From a virus, in the IMG/VR virus record IMGVR_UViG_3300047678_000070, positions 1 through 30,962 of that record: a DNA stretch of 30,962 nt. The stretch is one strand, 5' to 3'. A program made the position numbers and the translations under genes. Below the pieces are notes generated by a model. The model was not told the origin of the DNA, did not search any database, and saw only the letters and a program-made list of their open reading frames with translations. Position 1 is the first letter of the stretch. The number at the start of each line of letters is the position of its first letter. This document shows, in pieces, positions 16,156 through 23,834 of the stretch.

Positions 16156-17643
16156 ATGAAGGCCAAAACGGAAGAACAACTCAAGCTCCCTAAATTCTTT
16201 GCCTCAGTGATTGTAATGAATCACTTGGGCCAGACTTTATTGGGCATCCGTAAAGAGGATGGTATTTGCACTCCTCCTGGAGGCCACGCTCAGGATCACG
16301 AAACTCCTGAACAATGTGCAGTTCGTGAACTGTTTGAAGAGTCGGCCATCATAGCCCAAGAGCGTGACTTGATTACTCTACCGACCATCGATACCGTTGG
16401 CGGAAAAATCTGTCACTGCTATTTATTGATTACGTCTCAAGTTGATCCCACGCCGAAGCTGGACCCTGATAAAGAAGTCTCCAGCTGGGCTTGGTATGAC
16501 GACCACAATCTTCCCAAAGCTTTGGAAAAAGATCCTCGTCGTCACGAATCAGTTAGGAACGCATTTATGAGATTCTATGGAATCACCAAAGGTGGAGAAG
16601 GTTCTGGCGTTAAAGGCCATACCACTCAAAAACAAGCTTTGGAAATCAAAGGCCACGGGACTAAATTGGTCGACTTGGCCACCAAACTTGTGGAGATGAA
16701 CCCCTTTAAAGAACAGCTTCACAAGTTGGAGAACGGTGCCATCTTTGAAGGCCACGAACTTCGTTCTGGCAAGCCTCTGTATTTGAACGTTGATCAAGCA
16801 ATGGCCCACGCCTACACTCCGGACGACTACAAAGAGGCGGGATCATTTCACTATGAGAAAGCTCAAAAGATGAGCTATCAAATTGAAAAGATCAAAGCTC
16901 TCGGCAAAACTCCTCCCCCTGAGATGGAAAAGATAGTTAAGTTCCATACTCGTCAATTCAAACAGAATTTCAACATGGCTGAGAAGACCCACAAGCGGAT
17001 GGCTGATACCGAAACAGCTTTGTCTGACAAGAAAAAAGAGTTGAATGCCAAAGCTCGTGAGGCAGCTGCCAAAAAGAACGTGAAGAAGTCTGTTGTAATG
17101 ATGGGTCAACAAGATTCAGCTGAAGTTGACACGGCTAAATTTGCCATGGAACATCAAGTAAGCCAGGACAACGACTGGTTTCATATCATTTCCAATGTGA
17201 TGGAAGGATACCAGTACGGAGACGTGCCCAGAGTAATCACCATCGACCGTGGCGAGCTTCATCTGGTTAAAGTGGATGACGGCATGTACACGGGATATGT
17301 GAAGCTGGTGAGGCTTATGGACTCTCCAGAAGGTGGACCCGTTCAGACTATGGAAGACAACGCCAAAGTCCGTATTGAACGTATGACGATTCCCTCTATG
17401 GTCCAGTTCCTTATGGCCAAAGAATATATCAAGCCGATCCCCGTAATGCCTGAGCCACCCCCCATGCTGCCTGAGGCGATGGTGTCTTTAAATGATAAGC
17501 TGCAAGATTCCATGACTTTGGAGCCCTTAAGTGAGTCTGAGGCGCAGCCTAATCATCCTCCGGTCTATCACGAGTCTGTTCTTAGGACCAAGATGGGTGA
17601 ACGGATTCGGATGCTCGAGCTGATAGATAAGTTGATCAACTGA
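16156..17643 (+). CDS. Nudix domain fused to a virion/head-associated protein
   Basis: A 495-residue protein. Residues 12-140 are a Nudix domain; the box Gx5Ex7REUxEExGU runs from Gly43 through Glu49, Arg57, Glu58, Leu59, Glu61 and Glu62, with Ala64 in place of the usual Gly. The metal-binding glutamates are present, so hydrolysis of a nucleoside diphosphate derivative is plausible. Immediately after comes GGEGSGVKGH (146-155), a glycine motif seen in phage head and MuF-type proteins. Charged helices follow at about 225-310, then a beta domain at 325-400 and a proline-rich segment. It may be packaged in the virion or act in head assembly. A promoter follows for the next gene. Confidence 0.6.
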   Translation: MKAKTEEQLKLPKFFASVIVMNHLGQTLLGIRKEDGICTPPGGHAQDHETPEQCAVRELFEESAIIAQERDLITLPTIDTVGGKICHCYLLITSQVDPTPKLDPDKEVSSWAWYDDHNLPKALEKDPRRHESVRNAFMRFYGITKGGEGSGVKGHTTQKQALEIKGHGTKLVDLATKLVEMNPFKEQLHKLENGAIFEGHELRSGKPLYLNVDQAMAHAYTPDDYKEAGSFHYEKAQKMSYQIEKIKALGKTPPPEMEKIVKFHTRQFKQNFNMAEKTHKRMADTETALSDKKKELNAKAREAAAKKNVKKSVVMMGQQDSAEVDTAKFAMEHQVSQDNDWFHIISNVMEGYQYGDVPRVITIDRGELHLVKVDDGMYTGYVKLVRLMDSPEGGPVQTMEDNAKVRIERMTIPSMVQFLMAKEYIKPIPVMPEPPPMLPEAMVSLNDKLQDSMTLEPLSESEAQPNHPPVYHESVLRTKMGERIRMLELIDKLIN

Positions 17644-17646
17644 CTT

Positions 17647-17655
17647 TGATATAAT
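17647..17655 (+). promoter_or_regulatory. Extended -10 promoter (TGA-TATAAT)
   Basis: TGA immediately precedes TATAAT at 17650-17655, starting three bases after the previous stop codon. There is no -35 box at the expected distance. The ATG at 17684 follows a TTAGGAG ribosome binding site. Confidence 0.65.
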
Positions 17656-17683
17656 TATTTTAGATTGCATTTAGGAGTTTACA

Positions 17684-19090
17684 ATGGACGAAATTAGCAA
17701 AGAAATTGAAGCGATGGCTGAAAAGCTTTCAAAGTCCGTTGAAGATCCTAAAGAGACCCTTTTCAAGACTATTGCAGCTCTTGGAAAAGAAGGAATCAAA
17801 GCGCGTATGGGAAGCCTGAGCGCTGACGAGAAGACCCTGTTGAAAGCTGCGCTTGAGGAAATGACATTGAAAAAAGCTAAATCTGTTGAATTGGACAAAG
17901 AGGCTCGCGGAGCTCACGTAATCCAAGGCAACATTATGGACACGGTTATCCAAGAAGAAATTGGTTCCGACGACGCTGACGAAAAGCTCGTCAAACCTGA
18001 AGCTGCTAAACACAGCCACCAAGGTAACTCCGTTGAAGGTTGGGAAGGCCAAGTTGTTAAATCTGCTTGCGCCAAGTGCGGAGCCGGTATGCAAGGTCTT
18101 GAAAAGTGCGGCAAATGCGGTGGATCTATGAAAAAGGGCGAATCGGTTCCAAAGAAATCGATGAAGCAAGAAGAACAAGAAGACGCCGAAGCAGCCTCAA
18201 AAGTCGGAATTTACGCTGAGAAAAAAGGAAAAGCCATGAAGAAATCAACTGTTGAACTTGTCGAGCAGATGAACAAATCTGAAGACATCCTCGTTAAAGC
18301 AATCGAACGGATGCACGAAAAAGGCATGCGTAAAAAGATGATCAAAAAGAACCTCGAGTCGGTTGGCGTTGACAACGAAAAAGTCAAAAATGCTATGGGC
18401 AAAATGAAGATGAAAAAAGCCATGGCTAAAGAGGAAGCTGCCAAAAAGATTATGGCAATGGAAGAAAAAGAGCACGGAACTAAAGATCCGAAGAAACTAG
18501 TTGAAGCTGAGAAAAAAGAAGACGCAGCTAAGAAGATGAAGAAGTCTGAAGAAGACGCTAAGCACATTCTTAAAGAAGAAGATCAGTCGAATGACACTGC
18601 CCAGATGACGGAAGAGTCGAAAGACCTTGGCGTTCACATTGATACAGCTAAAGACAACAAACGTGCCCAAGCTGAAGTGAATAACATGAAGGTCGAAGGC
18701 ATGAAAAAAGGCTTTGACTGGACTCCTGAGAACGCTCTGTTGAAAGCAAACACCAACGGCCGTAACTTCCACTTCAACGTGGGTGATTTTGTTGAGACCA
18801 TGCTGAAAGCTGACGAAGAAGCGAAGAAGATGAAAAAAGAAGGCAAAGAACCTAAAGAAGAAGGCGAAGAAAAAGAACCTAAAGAAATGAAGATGAAGAA
18901 GTCTGAAGACATCAACGATCTCATCGAGAAGTCTTTGGATACGACTTGGTTTGCCGAAGACATGAAGAAGTCTCTCGCAGCTCAGGACGGCCAACGTTCT
19001 GCTTCACTTGTAAAGTCTTTCAACGAAGTTGAAGACATGGCGACTCTCTTGGGCATCAGCCCTGAGGAAGCCAAGAAGATTTTGGGATAG
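17684..19090 (+). CDS. Lys/Glu-rich scaffold-like protein with zinc ribbon
   Basis: A 468-residue, strongly charged, helical protein. A Cys-x2-Cys-x9-Cys-x2-Cys zinc ribbon lies at Cys129, Cys132, Cys142 and Cys145. The MKKS/KSE(D/E) motif recurs at about 185, 197, 285, 405 and 428, often followed by a short helix such as ILVKAIE, HILK or LIEKSL. High Lys/Glu/Met content and coiled-coil potential suit a capsid scaffold, internal head protein or protein-protein hub, and it lies beside the Nudix-virion gene. Its last residues (LLGISPEEAKKILG) form a neat helix pair. The specific role is unproven. A strong terminator follows. Confidence 0.55.
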   Translation: MDEISKEIEAMAEKLSKSVEDPKETLFKTIAALGKEGIKARMGSLSADEKTLLKAALEEMTLKKAKSVELDKEARGAHVIQGNIMDTVIQEEIGSDDADEKLVKPEAAKHSHQGNSVEGWEGQVVKSACAKCGAGMQGLEKCGKCGGSMKKGESVPKKSMKQEEQEDAEAASKVGIYAEKKGKAMKKSTVELVEQMNKSEDILVKAIERMHEKGMRKKMIKKNLESVGVDNEKVKNAMGKMKMKKAMAKEEAAKKIMAMEEKEHGTKDPKKLVEAEKKEDAAKKMKKSEEDAKHILKEEDQSNDTAQMTEESKDLGVHIDTAKDNKRAQAEVNNMKVEGMKKGFDWTPENALLKANTNGRNFHFNVGDFVETMLKADEEAKKMKKEGKEPKEEGEEKEPKEMKMKKSEDINDLIEKSLDTTWFAEDMKKSLAAQDGQRSASLVKSFNEVEDMATLLGISPEEAKKILG

Positions 19091-19114
19091 TATTTGAAAA
19101 TCGGTTAATTCCGT

Positions 19115-19164
19115 CCTGGAGAACTCGCGTACTGGCTGTACCAGTCAAAAGATCCAGGTTCTCC
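19115..19164 (+). promoter_or_regulatory. Hairpin leader with competing pairings upstream of the terminator
   Basis: CCTGGAGAAC (19115-19124) can pair either with TCCAGG (19153-19158) or with GTTCTCCGGG (19158-19167). The second pairing includes the 5' arm of the terminator hairpin. An inner hairpin ACTGG-CTGTA-CCAGT (19131-19145) closes the loop. The two alternatives would make the terminator stem available or not, as in attenuators. It could also be only a stabilising structure. Confidence 0.4.
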
Positions 19165-19193
19165 GGGGTGGCTAAACCACCCCGTTTTTATTT
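19164..19193 (+). terminator. Rho-independent terminator
   Basis: An 8-bp perfect stem CGGGGTGG / CCACCCCG (19164-19171 and 19177-19184) with a 5-base loop CTAAA is followed by TTTTTATTT. This is a classic intrinsic terminator at the end of the scaffold-like gene. The next ATG is only ten bases beyond it, so some transcription must read through or start nearby. Confidence 0.9.
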
Positions 19194-19203
19194 GAGGTTG
19201 AGC

Positions 19204-19521
19204 ATGCACGAGCTATTCGCAAAATGGAAGAAATTCGTAAGCGACATGAACGCTAAAGGTGTTCCAGTCCCTATGATCCGAGATTCAAAGACTGGCAGTG
19301 GTTCCGTGTCTTTGACCTTGGTGTTCCTCAGCTTCAACATCTGGATCGTTTCGATCGTAGGTAAGTGGTCAGGTCAACTCGGCGGAATCAACCCCACGGA
19401 GACCTTGAATATGTTTATGGTTTGCGCAGGTCTTTACTTTGGTCGTAAGCTTCAGAAGGACCCGAAGGGTAATATTTCCGTCGATCTACCTGAGTCTGAG
19501 CAGGAAGATCTGAAGAAGTGA
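19204..19521 (+). CDS. Membrane protein, holin-like candidate
   Basis: A 105-residue protein. The ATG at 19204 with GAGGTTGAG upstream is preferred to a GTG at 19168 that would lie inside the terminator stem. Two membrane segments are predicted: about residues 35-56 (VSLTLVFLSFNIWIVSIVG) and 68-84 (LNMFMVCAGLYFGRK). A polar N-terminal helix and a charged C-terminal tail flank them. Size and topology fit small phage holins or other inner-membrane proteins, with no sequence motif to decide. It ends in a GTGA overlap with the next small gene. Confidence 0.55.
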   Translation: MHELFAKWKKFVSDMNAKGVPVPMIRDSKTGSGSVSLTLVFLSFNIWIVSIVGKWSGQLGGINPTETLNMFMVCAGLYFGRKLQKDPKGNISVDLPESEQEDLKK

Positions 19522-19676
19522 GATCTTACAAAAGAACCTTCCAAGAGTGGTGGATGAGTTCTGACATCAAGCCTTCTGGTAAAGTAAAAAGGCTGGTGGG
19601 TAAAATCACCAGACAAAAACTCAAGGAAGAATTGAAAAGAGAGATGAAAGATGTCGAACAAGAATCCGATAACTAA
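19518..19676 (+). CDS. Small basic protein (52 residues)
   Basis: A 52-residue open frame starting at GTG in a GTGA overlap with the preceding stop. It overlaps the next gene by 26 bases and fills the gap between two real genes. It begins RSYKRTFQEWWMSS, then has a basic helix KVKRLVGKITRQKLKEELKR. There is no family match. Overlap-coupled translation and helical composition support it; the short length limits confidence. Confidence 0.5.
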   Translation: MRSYKRTFQEWWMSSDIKPSGKVKRLVGKITRQKLKEELKREMKDVEQESDN

Positions 19677-20493
19677 TAACGCAACGACCGGTAAAGCCGA
19701 AGGCTGGAATGTCAAAGACGGAGTAATTCGTAAAGAGACAGACCCCAGAGGCCGGGTTGATTTAAACCCTAAGGACTTTGACACTCTAATTCGTCAAAAA
19801 GGCGTCAACATCAAGGTGTTTCGTAGTTTCTATTGCCCTAATGTCAAATCAGTTGACGGAGCGGAACACGAGATCGATTGTCCGCTGTGCAACGGTTCTG
19901 GCTTCATGGATGTAGACTGCATAGAATGCAAGGCCTTCATTTCCAATCAAGAGAACGAGCGCCTGATGAGTCAGGGCGGTGATCACGATGGCAACACTGT
20001 CTACATGTCTTTTCCTATAGGGATTGAGCTTCAGTACTTTACCAGGGTTGAGCTTGTGGACTTCACTGAGATCTACTACCAACGGGTTCTTCGTAAACCT
20101 GGTACCAACACCGACGTTCTGAAGTATCGTGCATGCCGAGTCAACGTAGTTGTTGATAAAAACAACGTTCAGTACTATCAGCAGACCGACTTCGATATGG
20201 ACCAAAACGGCAACATCATTTGGCTCACCAAGACAGGCGCCCGTAAGCCTGCCGATAATGTGATATACTCGATCCATTACGAAACCCACATACAATTTAG
20301 AGCCGTAAAAGCCATGCACGTGGTTCGATTCAGTCAATACAAAACAGTCAAAGGGATTGAATTCGTCAAGTTCCCAGAGCAATGGATGATGACCAAGGAG
20401 TTCTTACTCCGACGTCGTGACATCAACACCAATCAGGACCTAGTCGAGGGTCCCTTTGACAATCATACGAATACTACCGGCGAGAACGGTTAG
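19651..20493 (+). CDS. Structural protein with zinc-knuckle domain
   Basis: A 280-residue protein. Cys62, then the DnaJ-like CPLCNGSGF (77-85), then Cys90 and Cys93 make a likely zinc site of the kind found in DnaJ-type modules. Residues about 110-230 are a long beta-rich domain with YRACRVNVVVDKNNVQ and GNIIWLTKTG. Similar proteins with a CPxC site occur in phage head-tail regions, so a neck or connector component is likely but not proven. Its 3' end meets the convergent gene at 20490 with a four-base overlap. Confidence 0.5.
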   Translation: MSNKNPITNNATTGKAEGWNVKDGVIRKETDPRGRVDLNPKDFDTLIRQKGVNIKVFRSFYCPNVKSVDGAEHEIDCPLCNGSGFMDVDCIECKAFISNQENERLMSQGGDHDGNTVYMSFPIGIELQYFTRVELVDFTEIYYQRVLRKPGTNTDVLKYRACRVNVVVDKNNVQYYQQTDFDMDQNGNIIWLTKTGARKPADNVIYSIHYETHIQFRAVKAMHVVRFSQYKTVKGIEFVKFPEQWMMTKEFLLRRRDINTNQDLVEGPFDNHTNTTGENG

Positions 20494-20690
20494 GGCCAAT
20501 CCTTCAAGGCATCAAGCTCATATTGGTGCCTTACGTCTTTGGCTCTGACGTACGAAACCATTGCATCAACCAGCAACCGACCGGACTCCATGTTTTGGAG
20601 CGAGTCAATCATCTGGGGCGCGAGACTCTGAGGAAGCGTAACTTCTATATGCTTCAGAATCTCGGCCTTTGTTTCATCCCACGTTTTCAT
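20490..20690 (-). CDS. Small hypothetical protein
   Basis: A 66-residue protein, last in the minus-strand sigma operon. It is helical and charged, and ends KDWP. No domain is recognised. It starts within four bases of the preceding gene's stop on the minus strand and converges on the structural gene at 20493. Confidence 0.6.
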   Translation of the reverse strand: MKTWDETKAEILKHIEVTLPQSLAPQMIDSLQNMESGRLLVDAMVSYVRAKDVRHQYELDALKDWP

Positions 20691-21238
20691 TTAAACTTCT
20701 CCTTTGATTCGCGGAGCGCACGATGCGTCGCGTCGTTAACAGATTCAACCGTGAATTTACTGAACTGCCGGAGCAGTTCCAAGTCTTCAGCCGCTGAAAA
20801 CCCAAAGTGCTTCAAATAGGTCTTTGTCCAAAACTCAAAATCAGCATTTAAAATCTCTTGAGTTCTAGTTACTTCCCACTCTTCCCTCTGAGCCTTTACG
20901 GCATTGAGTTTCGTGTTATTGTTTAATACCTCGAGGCCGGGTTCGTTAAGACGAAAATGATGTCCAGATACCAAACCGCATGAAGTACATACCAAGTACG
21001 ACCCGGGGTCTAGTCCCCTAAGCGCCAAAGTAGTCCGAGTCCATGTATGCGGCTTACAGGTGATATTCATTTCAACGAATTCATCGCTTAAATGTTGAAG
21101 CCTAGGGAACTTCAACGACGATCGATAGTTGGAAATGATAACCACTATATTCTTTATGCCGACAAACATCATAACCCCGGTAAACATCGAAACCAAACAT
21201 AGTACGTATATTGCTGATTCCATATTACTTTTGTCCAT
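20687..21238 (-). CDS. Membrane-anchored zinc-site protein downstream of the sigma factor
   Basis: A 183-residue protein (start at 21238; an alternative start at 21223 would give 178). One long hydrophobic segment (residues about 8-36) is followed by a soluble domain with Cys61, His64, Cys84, Cys87 and His93/His94, a likely zinc site, and a helical C-terminus. It overlaps the end of the sigma gene by 14 bases, suggesting joint expression. A membrane protein beside a sigma gene raises the idea of an anti-sigma partner, but no anti-sigma fold is visible. Confidence 0.6.
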   Translation of the reverse strand: MDKSNMESAIYVLCLVSMFTGVMMFVGIKNIVVIISNYRSSLKFPRLQHLSDEFVEMNITCKPHTWTRTTLALRGLDPGSYLVCTSCGLVSGHHFRLNEPGLEVLNNNTKLNAVKAQREEWEVTRTQEILNADFEFWTKTYLKHFGFSAAEDLELLRQFSKFTVESVNDATHRALRESKEKFK

Positions 21239-22664
21239 CGAAATATTTCCCCGCTTTCTTTTTGATTTTTTTGAGTGCACTCGTTTCAACGACCCGAACC
21301 CCCTGTTTGGTGATTCCAATGTGCTCACCAATTGCTTGCAGGGTCAGTCCTTCTTCTTTTTCATCCGTATCATGGTGAAGAAGGTCAGACGGAACTTCTC
21401 CGATACCATACCTAAGGCGGATGATCTTCTCCGTACGAGGAGGCAGAGTCGCCAAAATCTGACGAATCCTTTCGCGCAAGATCTTGTTCTCAGTCAGAAC
21501 GTACGGATTATTAGCTGCGTCAGACGGAAGAACGTCCATCAACGCGATACCAGAAGAAAGCTCTTCCTCGATTCCAACTTCATGGAGAGCGCGGGTCTCG
21601 AGCTCCTCAAGAACTTTTAATTCAACTCCAGAAGCCTCAGAAAGTTCTTTAAGAGTCGGAGGACGTTTTAAAGTGCCAGTCAACTTGTGAGCTAAAGCAC
21701 TCAGGTTCGTCTGAAGGAATTCAATATGGGTAGGAATACGAACAGTTTTGCCTTTGTTGGAAATAGCACGACGCATTGATTGATCAATCCACCATGTGGC
21801 GTATGTAGCCACTTTGGTTTTCTTCGAGGAATCATACTTGTCAATGGCTTTCATCAGACCAATATTACCCTCTTGAATCAGATCTTCGAACTCAAGTCCA
21901 CGATCTTTCAAGTGTTTGGCTCTAGAGACCACAAGACGGAGATTACGCTCAATCAATTGATTCTTCGAACCTTTCATCTGATGCTCTGAGGTAGCCAATG
22001 CTGAATACGAGGTTTTTACGTCTTGAAACGTAATGCCTTTAGGAAGATTGGCTTTGGTTTCATCGAATTCTTTGATCGTGTTCTCCCACTCACCACATTT
22101 ATTCATCATTTGGATTTCGGTGAATCCCAGTTCTTTACGAAGTTTGAGACGAATCTCAGCGTTACCTCGAATATTGCCGATGAGTTCAATTACAACGTCG
22201 AAGGTGCGGTTACCAAACCACTTGGTAATTTGCTTCACTTTTTGTTCAACATCGTAGATCTTCGTGTGAGTCTTTTTGATTTCAGTGACGATTCCGTGAA
22301 TGATGGTTCCAGATAACCCAACTTCATTCAGTAAATCTTGCACGCCAGACATATTATTTGCTTGCAGTTCAACCACCAACTTCGTAAACGACTCGCTGAT
22401 CTTCGCAACCAGTTCTGCATTGGAATCTTCATCCAATTTCTTGGAGATGTCTACAATTTCTACGCCAGAGCTTTGAAGGCTCTTAAGATAAGACAACAAC
22501 TCGACTTTGGCGAATTCTGATTTCAGACAGTTATCTAGAATCTCTTTTTGGTATATTTCAATATTCTTCACTAACGCTGCCTCTTCAGCGCGAGTTAATA
22601 AAGGTCCTGAGTCTATCTGGCTCAGATACTTCGCAATCACTGCTTCGCTCGATTTGTTTTTCAT
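21225..22664 (-). CDS. RpoD-like sigma-70 factor (phage-encoded)
   Basis: A 479-residue group 1-like sigma factor. Residues 5-35 match region 1.2 (AKYLSQIDSGPLLTRAEEAA). A divergent non-conserved region spans about 40-230. Region 2 runs about 235-313 (FEDLIQEGNIGLMKAIDKYD; ATYATWWIDQS; VRIPTH). Region 3 is about 313-395 and region 4 about 400-470. The -10-reading residues are largely kept (Tyr288, Trp291, Trp292, Gln295), but Arg298 replaces Thr440 of E. coli RpoD. In region 4.2, TKQGVRVVE (452-460) replaces TRERIRQIE, so the usual -35 contacts are changed, and about 15 residues are inserted before it (425-439). The phage probably redirects host RNA polymerase. Ribosome binding site AAGGGGTGA. 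Confidence 0.9.
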   Translation of the reverse strand: MKNKSSEAVIAKYLSQIDSGPLLTRAEEAALVKNIEIYQKEILDNCLKSEFAKVELLSYLKSLQSSGVEIVDISKKLDEDSNAELVAKISESFTKLVVELQANNMSGVQDLLNEVGLSGTIIHGIVTEIKKTHTKIYDVEQKVKQITKWFGNRTFDVVIELIGNIRGNAEIRLKLRKELGFTEIQMMNKCGEWENTIKEFDETKANLPKGITFQDVKTSYSALATSEHQMKGSKNQLIERNLRLVVSRAKHLKDRGLEFEDLIQEGNIGLMKAIDKYDSSKKTKVATYATWWIDQSMRRAISNKGKTVRIPTHIEFLQTNLSALAHKLTGTLKRPPTLKELSEASGVELKVLEELETRALHEVGIEEELSSGIALMDVLPSDAANNPYVLTENKILRERIRQILATLPPRTEKIIRLRYGIGEVPSDLLHHDTDEKEEGLTLQAIGEHIGITKQGVRVVETSALKKIKKKAGKYFDGQK

Positions 22665-22687
22665 CGTTCACCCCTTGTTGTAGCCAA

Positions 22688-22716
22688 TGTATAATCTCCA
22701 AGTAAAGTCTGTACAA
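22688..22716 (-). promoter_or_regulatory. Promoter for the sigma operon
   Basis: On the minus strand, TTGTAC (22716-22711) is followed after exactly 17 bases by TATACA (22693-22688). The start would be near 22681, giving a 17-base leader with a good ribosome binding site before the ATG at 22664. The -35 box is a partial match. Confidence 0.5.
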
Positions 22717-22741
22717 AATAGTTTTCTAGGTATCATAACAA

Positions 22742-22747
22742 TACAAT
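22742..22747 (+). promoter_or_regulatory. Weak -10 candidate (TACAAT) for the nucleotide-metabolism operon
   Basis: TACAAT lies 13 bases before the ATG at 22760, divergent from the sigma promoter. No good -35 box is present. The box ends too near the start codon to leave room for much leader beyond the GAGGGA ribosome binding site, so the true start may use another site. Confidence 0.3.
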
Positions 22748-22759
22748 TTTTGAGGGAAT

Positions 22760-23218
22760 ATGTCTCGAAACAAAACAAAAACCGTAAATCCTGAGAATAG
22801 CTGCGCCAGTTTGTTTACCAGCGATGTACCAAAATTAAACGATCCCCTTGTAGACATGTTTAATATACAGATGAAGCTTCAGAAGCATCTGGCAGCAAGG
22901 GGACGGGGTGTTGATTATGAGATGGCCCCGTACATGGAATGTATTAACGACATCACGGTTCAGTGGAGAAATCTCACCCTAGAATTCGCTGAATTGCTGG
23001 AGAGGCTACCATTCAAAGAGTGGAAGACATATAGTCCTGAGCAGAAGGCTGGTGCCATGACTGACGAGGAACACCTCGAGCTCTTGTATGAATACGCAGA
23101 CATGTTTCATTTCTTTATGAATATCGGGCTGGCTCTTGGAGTTGACGGTCAACTACTCGAGAAACTATATGTGACCAAGAACAAAGAGAATATTGATCGT
23201 CAAAAGCGGGGGTATTAA
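22760..23218 (+). CDS. All-alpha NTP pyrophosphatase (dimeric dUTPase/dCTPase type)
   Basis: A 152-residue protein. The signature ExxE...ExxD is present as Glu75/Glu78 and Glu111/Asp114, the magnesium-binding acids of the MazG/dUTPase-2 superfamily. FKEWKTY (85-91) matches the FKWWK substrate segment, HFFMNIGLALG the next helix, and YVTKNKENIDRQKRGY (137-152) the conserved C-terminal K/N/R motif. The family hydrolyses dUTP and dCTP (as in T4 gp56) to the monophosphate. Paired with the thymidylate-synthase-fold gene, it would supply dCMP or dUMP and lower the normal nucleotide pool, the usual arrangement in phages with modified DNA. Confidence 0.8.
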   Translation: MSRNKTKTVNPENSCASLFTSDVPKLNDPLVDMFNIQMKLQKHLAARGRGVDYEMAPYMECINDITVQWRNLTLEFAELLERLPFKEWKTYSPEQKAGAMTDEEHLELLYEYADMFHFFMNIGLALGVDGQLLEKLYVTKNKENIDRQKRGY

Positions 23219-23542
23219 ATGTTTGGATGGTTCAAGAAAAAGCCTAAACCTTTATTTATCCCAGAAGTCCTAGACCACGACGTGGGTAAAGCCACAATTC
23301 GAATTACGACTCGTAAAGATATTTACTTGCTAGATATAAAGGGGACGAAGCGTCGATATGGAGGACCTTATTATTCGAAAGTGTTGCCAGTGAACGTGGA
23401 AGCTCTATTCGTAGATTTCGTTGAAAAGTCTGGAAAAGACGGCTTCACCAAAATCGGACTAAACAAATTTATTGAAAACCGCCGAGTGAAGTCGATAGAA
23501 TTGGTGAATCGTACAGAATTCTTTATAACAATAAAGGGGTAG
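23219..23542 (+). CDS. Small hypothetical protein
   Basis: A 107-residue basic protein. The N-terminus is MFGWFKKKPKPLFIP, then alternating beta and helix with KATIRITTRKDIYLLDIKG. It could be a small beta-barrel fold, but no family is recognised. It starts on the base after the previous stop, with GGGGG upstream. Confidence 0.6.
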   Translation: MFGWFKKKPKPLFIPEVLDHDVGKATIRITTRKDIYLLDIKGTKRRYGGPYYSKVLPVNVEALFVDFVEKSGKDGFTKIGLNKFIENRRVKSIELVNRTEFFITIKG

Positions 23543-23546
23543 TAGG

Positions 23547-23834
23547 ATGAGAGCCAAAATGATTAGTCAAGGTGATCTTATAGAGATGCACCGTAACTTC
23601 TTGGATATGTATAAAGAGCGTCCTGAATTATTTGAAGCTCCAACTGAACGTCAACCTGGAGCTCACCCAGCTCTAGGAGCTTCTTACGGAAGTGTTCCAA
23701 TCAACATAGCGATTACGATCAACTTCGATGATCACAAGGGTTGTAACCATCGTTGGAAAAATTATGTAGGATTCAGCGAAGCCTATAAGTATTGCACAAA
23801 GTGTTCAGAAAAGAGAAATCTAGATGAGCAATAA
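23547..23834 (+). CDS. Small protein with C-terminal zinc finger
   Basis: A 95-residue protein. CNHRW (66-70) and CTKC (83-86) give Cys66, His68, Cys83 and Cys86 as a likely zinc site, in a layout common among small phage proteins. The first 60 residues have no recognised fold. It overlaps the next gene by 11 bases. Confidence 0.6.
   Translation: MRAKMISQGDLIEMHRNFLDMYKERPELFEAPTERQPGAHPALGASYGSVPINIAITINFDDHKGCNHRWKNYVGFSEAYKYCTKCSEKRNLDEQ

Noticed and set aside
18211-18567. Long minus-strand frames (also 18497-18994 and 17729-18178) opposite the scaffold-like gene
   Set aside because: They arise from the low complexity of Lys/Glu codons read in reverse, giving Phe/Ser/Leu-rich sequence. 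They look membrane-like only by composition.
19168-19203. GTG start at 19168 for the membrane protein gene
   Set aside because: It lies inside the terminator stem. The ATG at 19204 has a good ribosome binding site.
20523-21690. Plus-strand frames opposite the sigma operon (20523-20819, 21129-21620, 21484-21690)
   Set aside because: They are shadows of the well-supported sigma and membrane-protein genes on the minus strand and have no recognisable domains.
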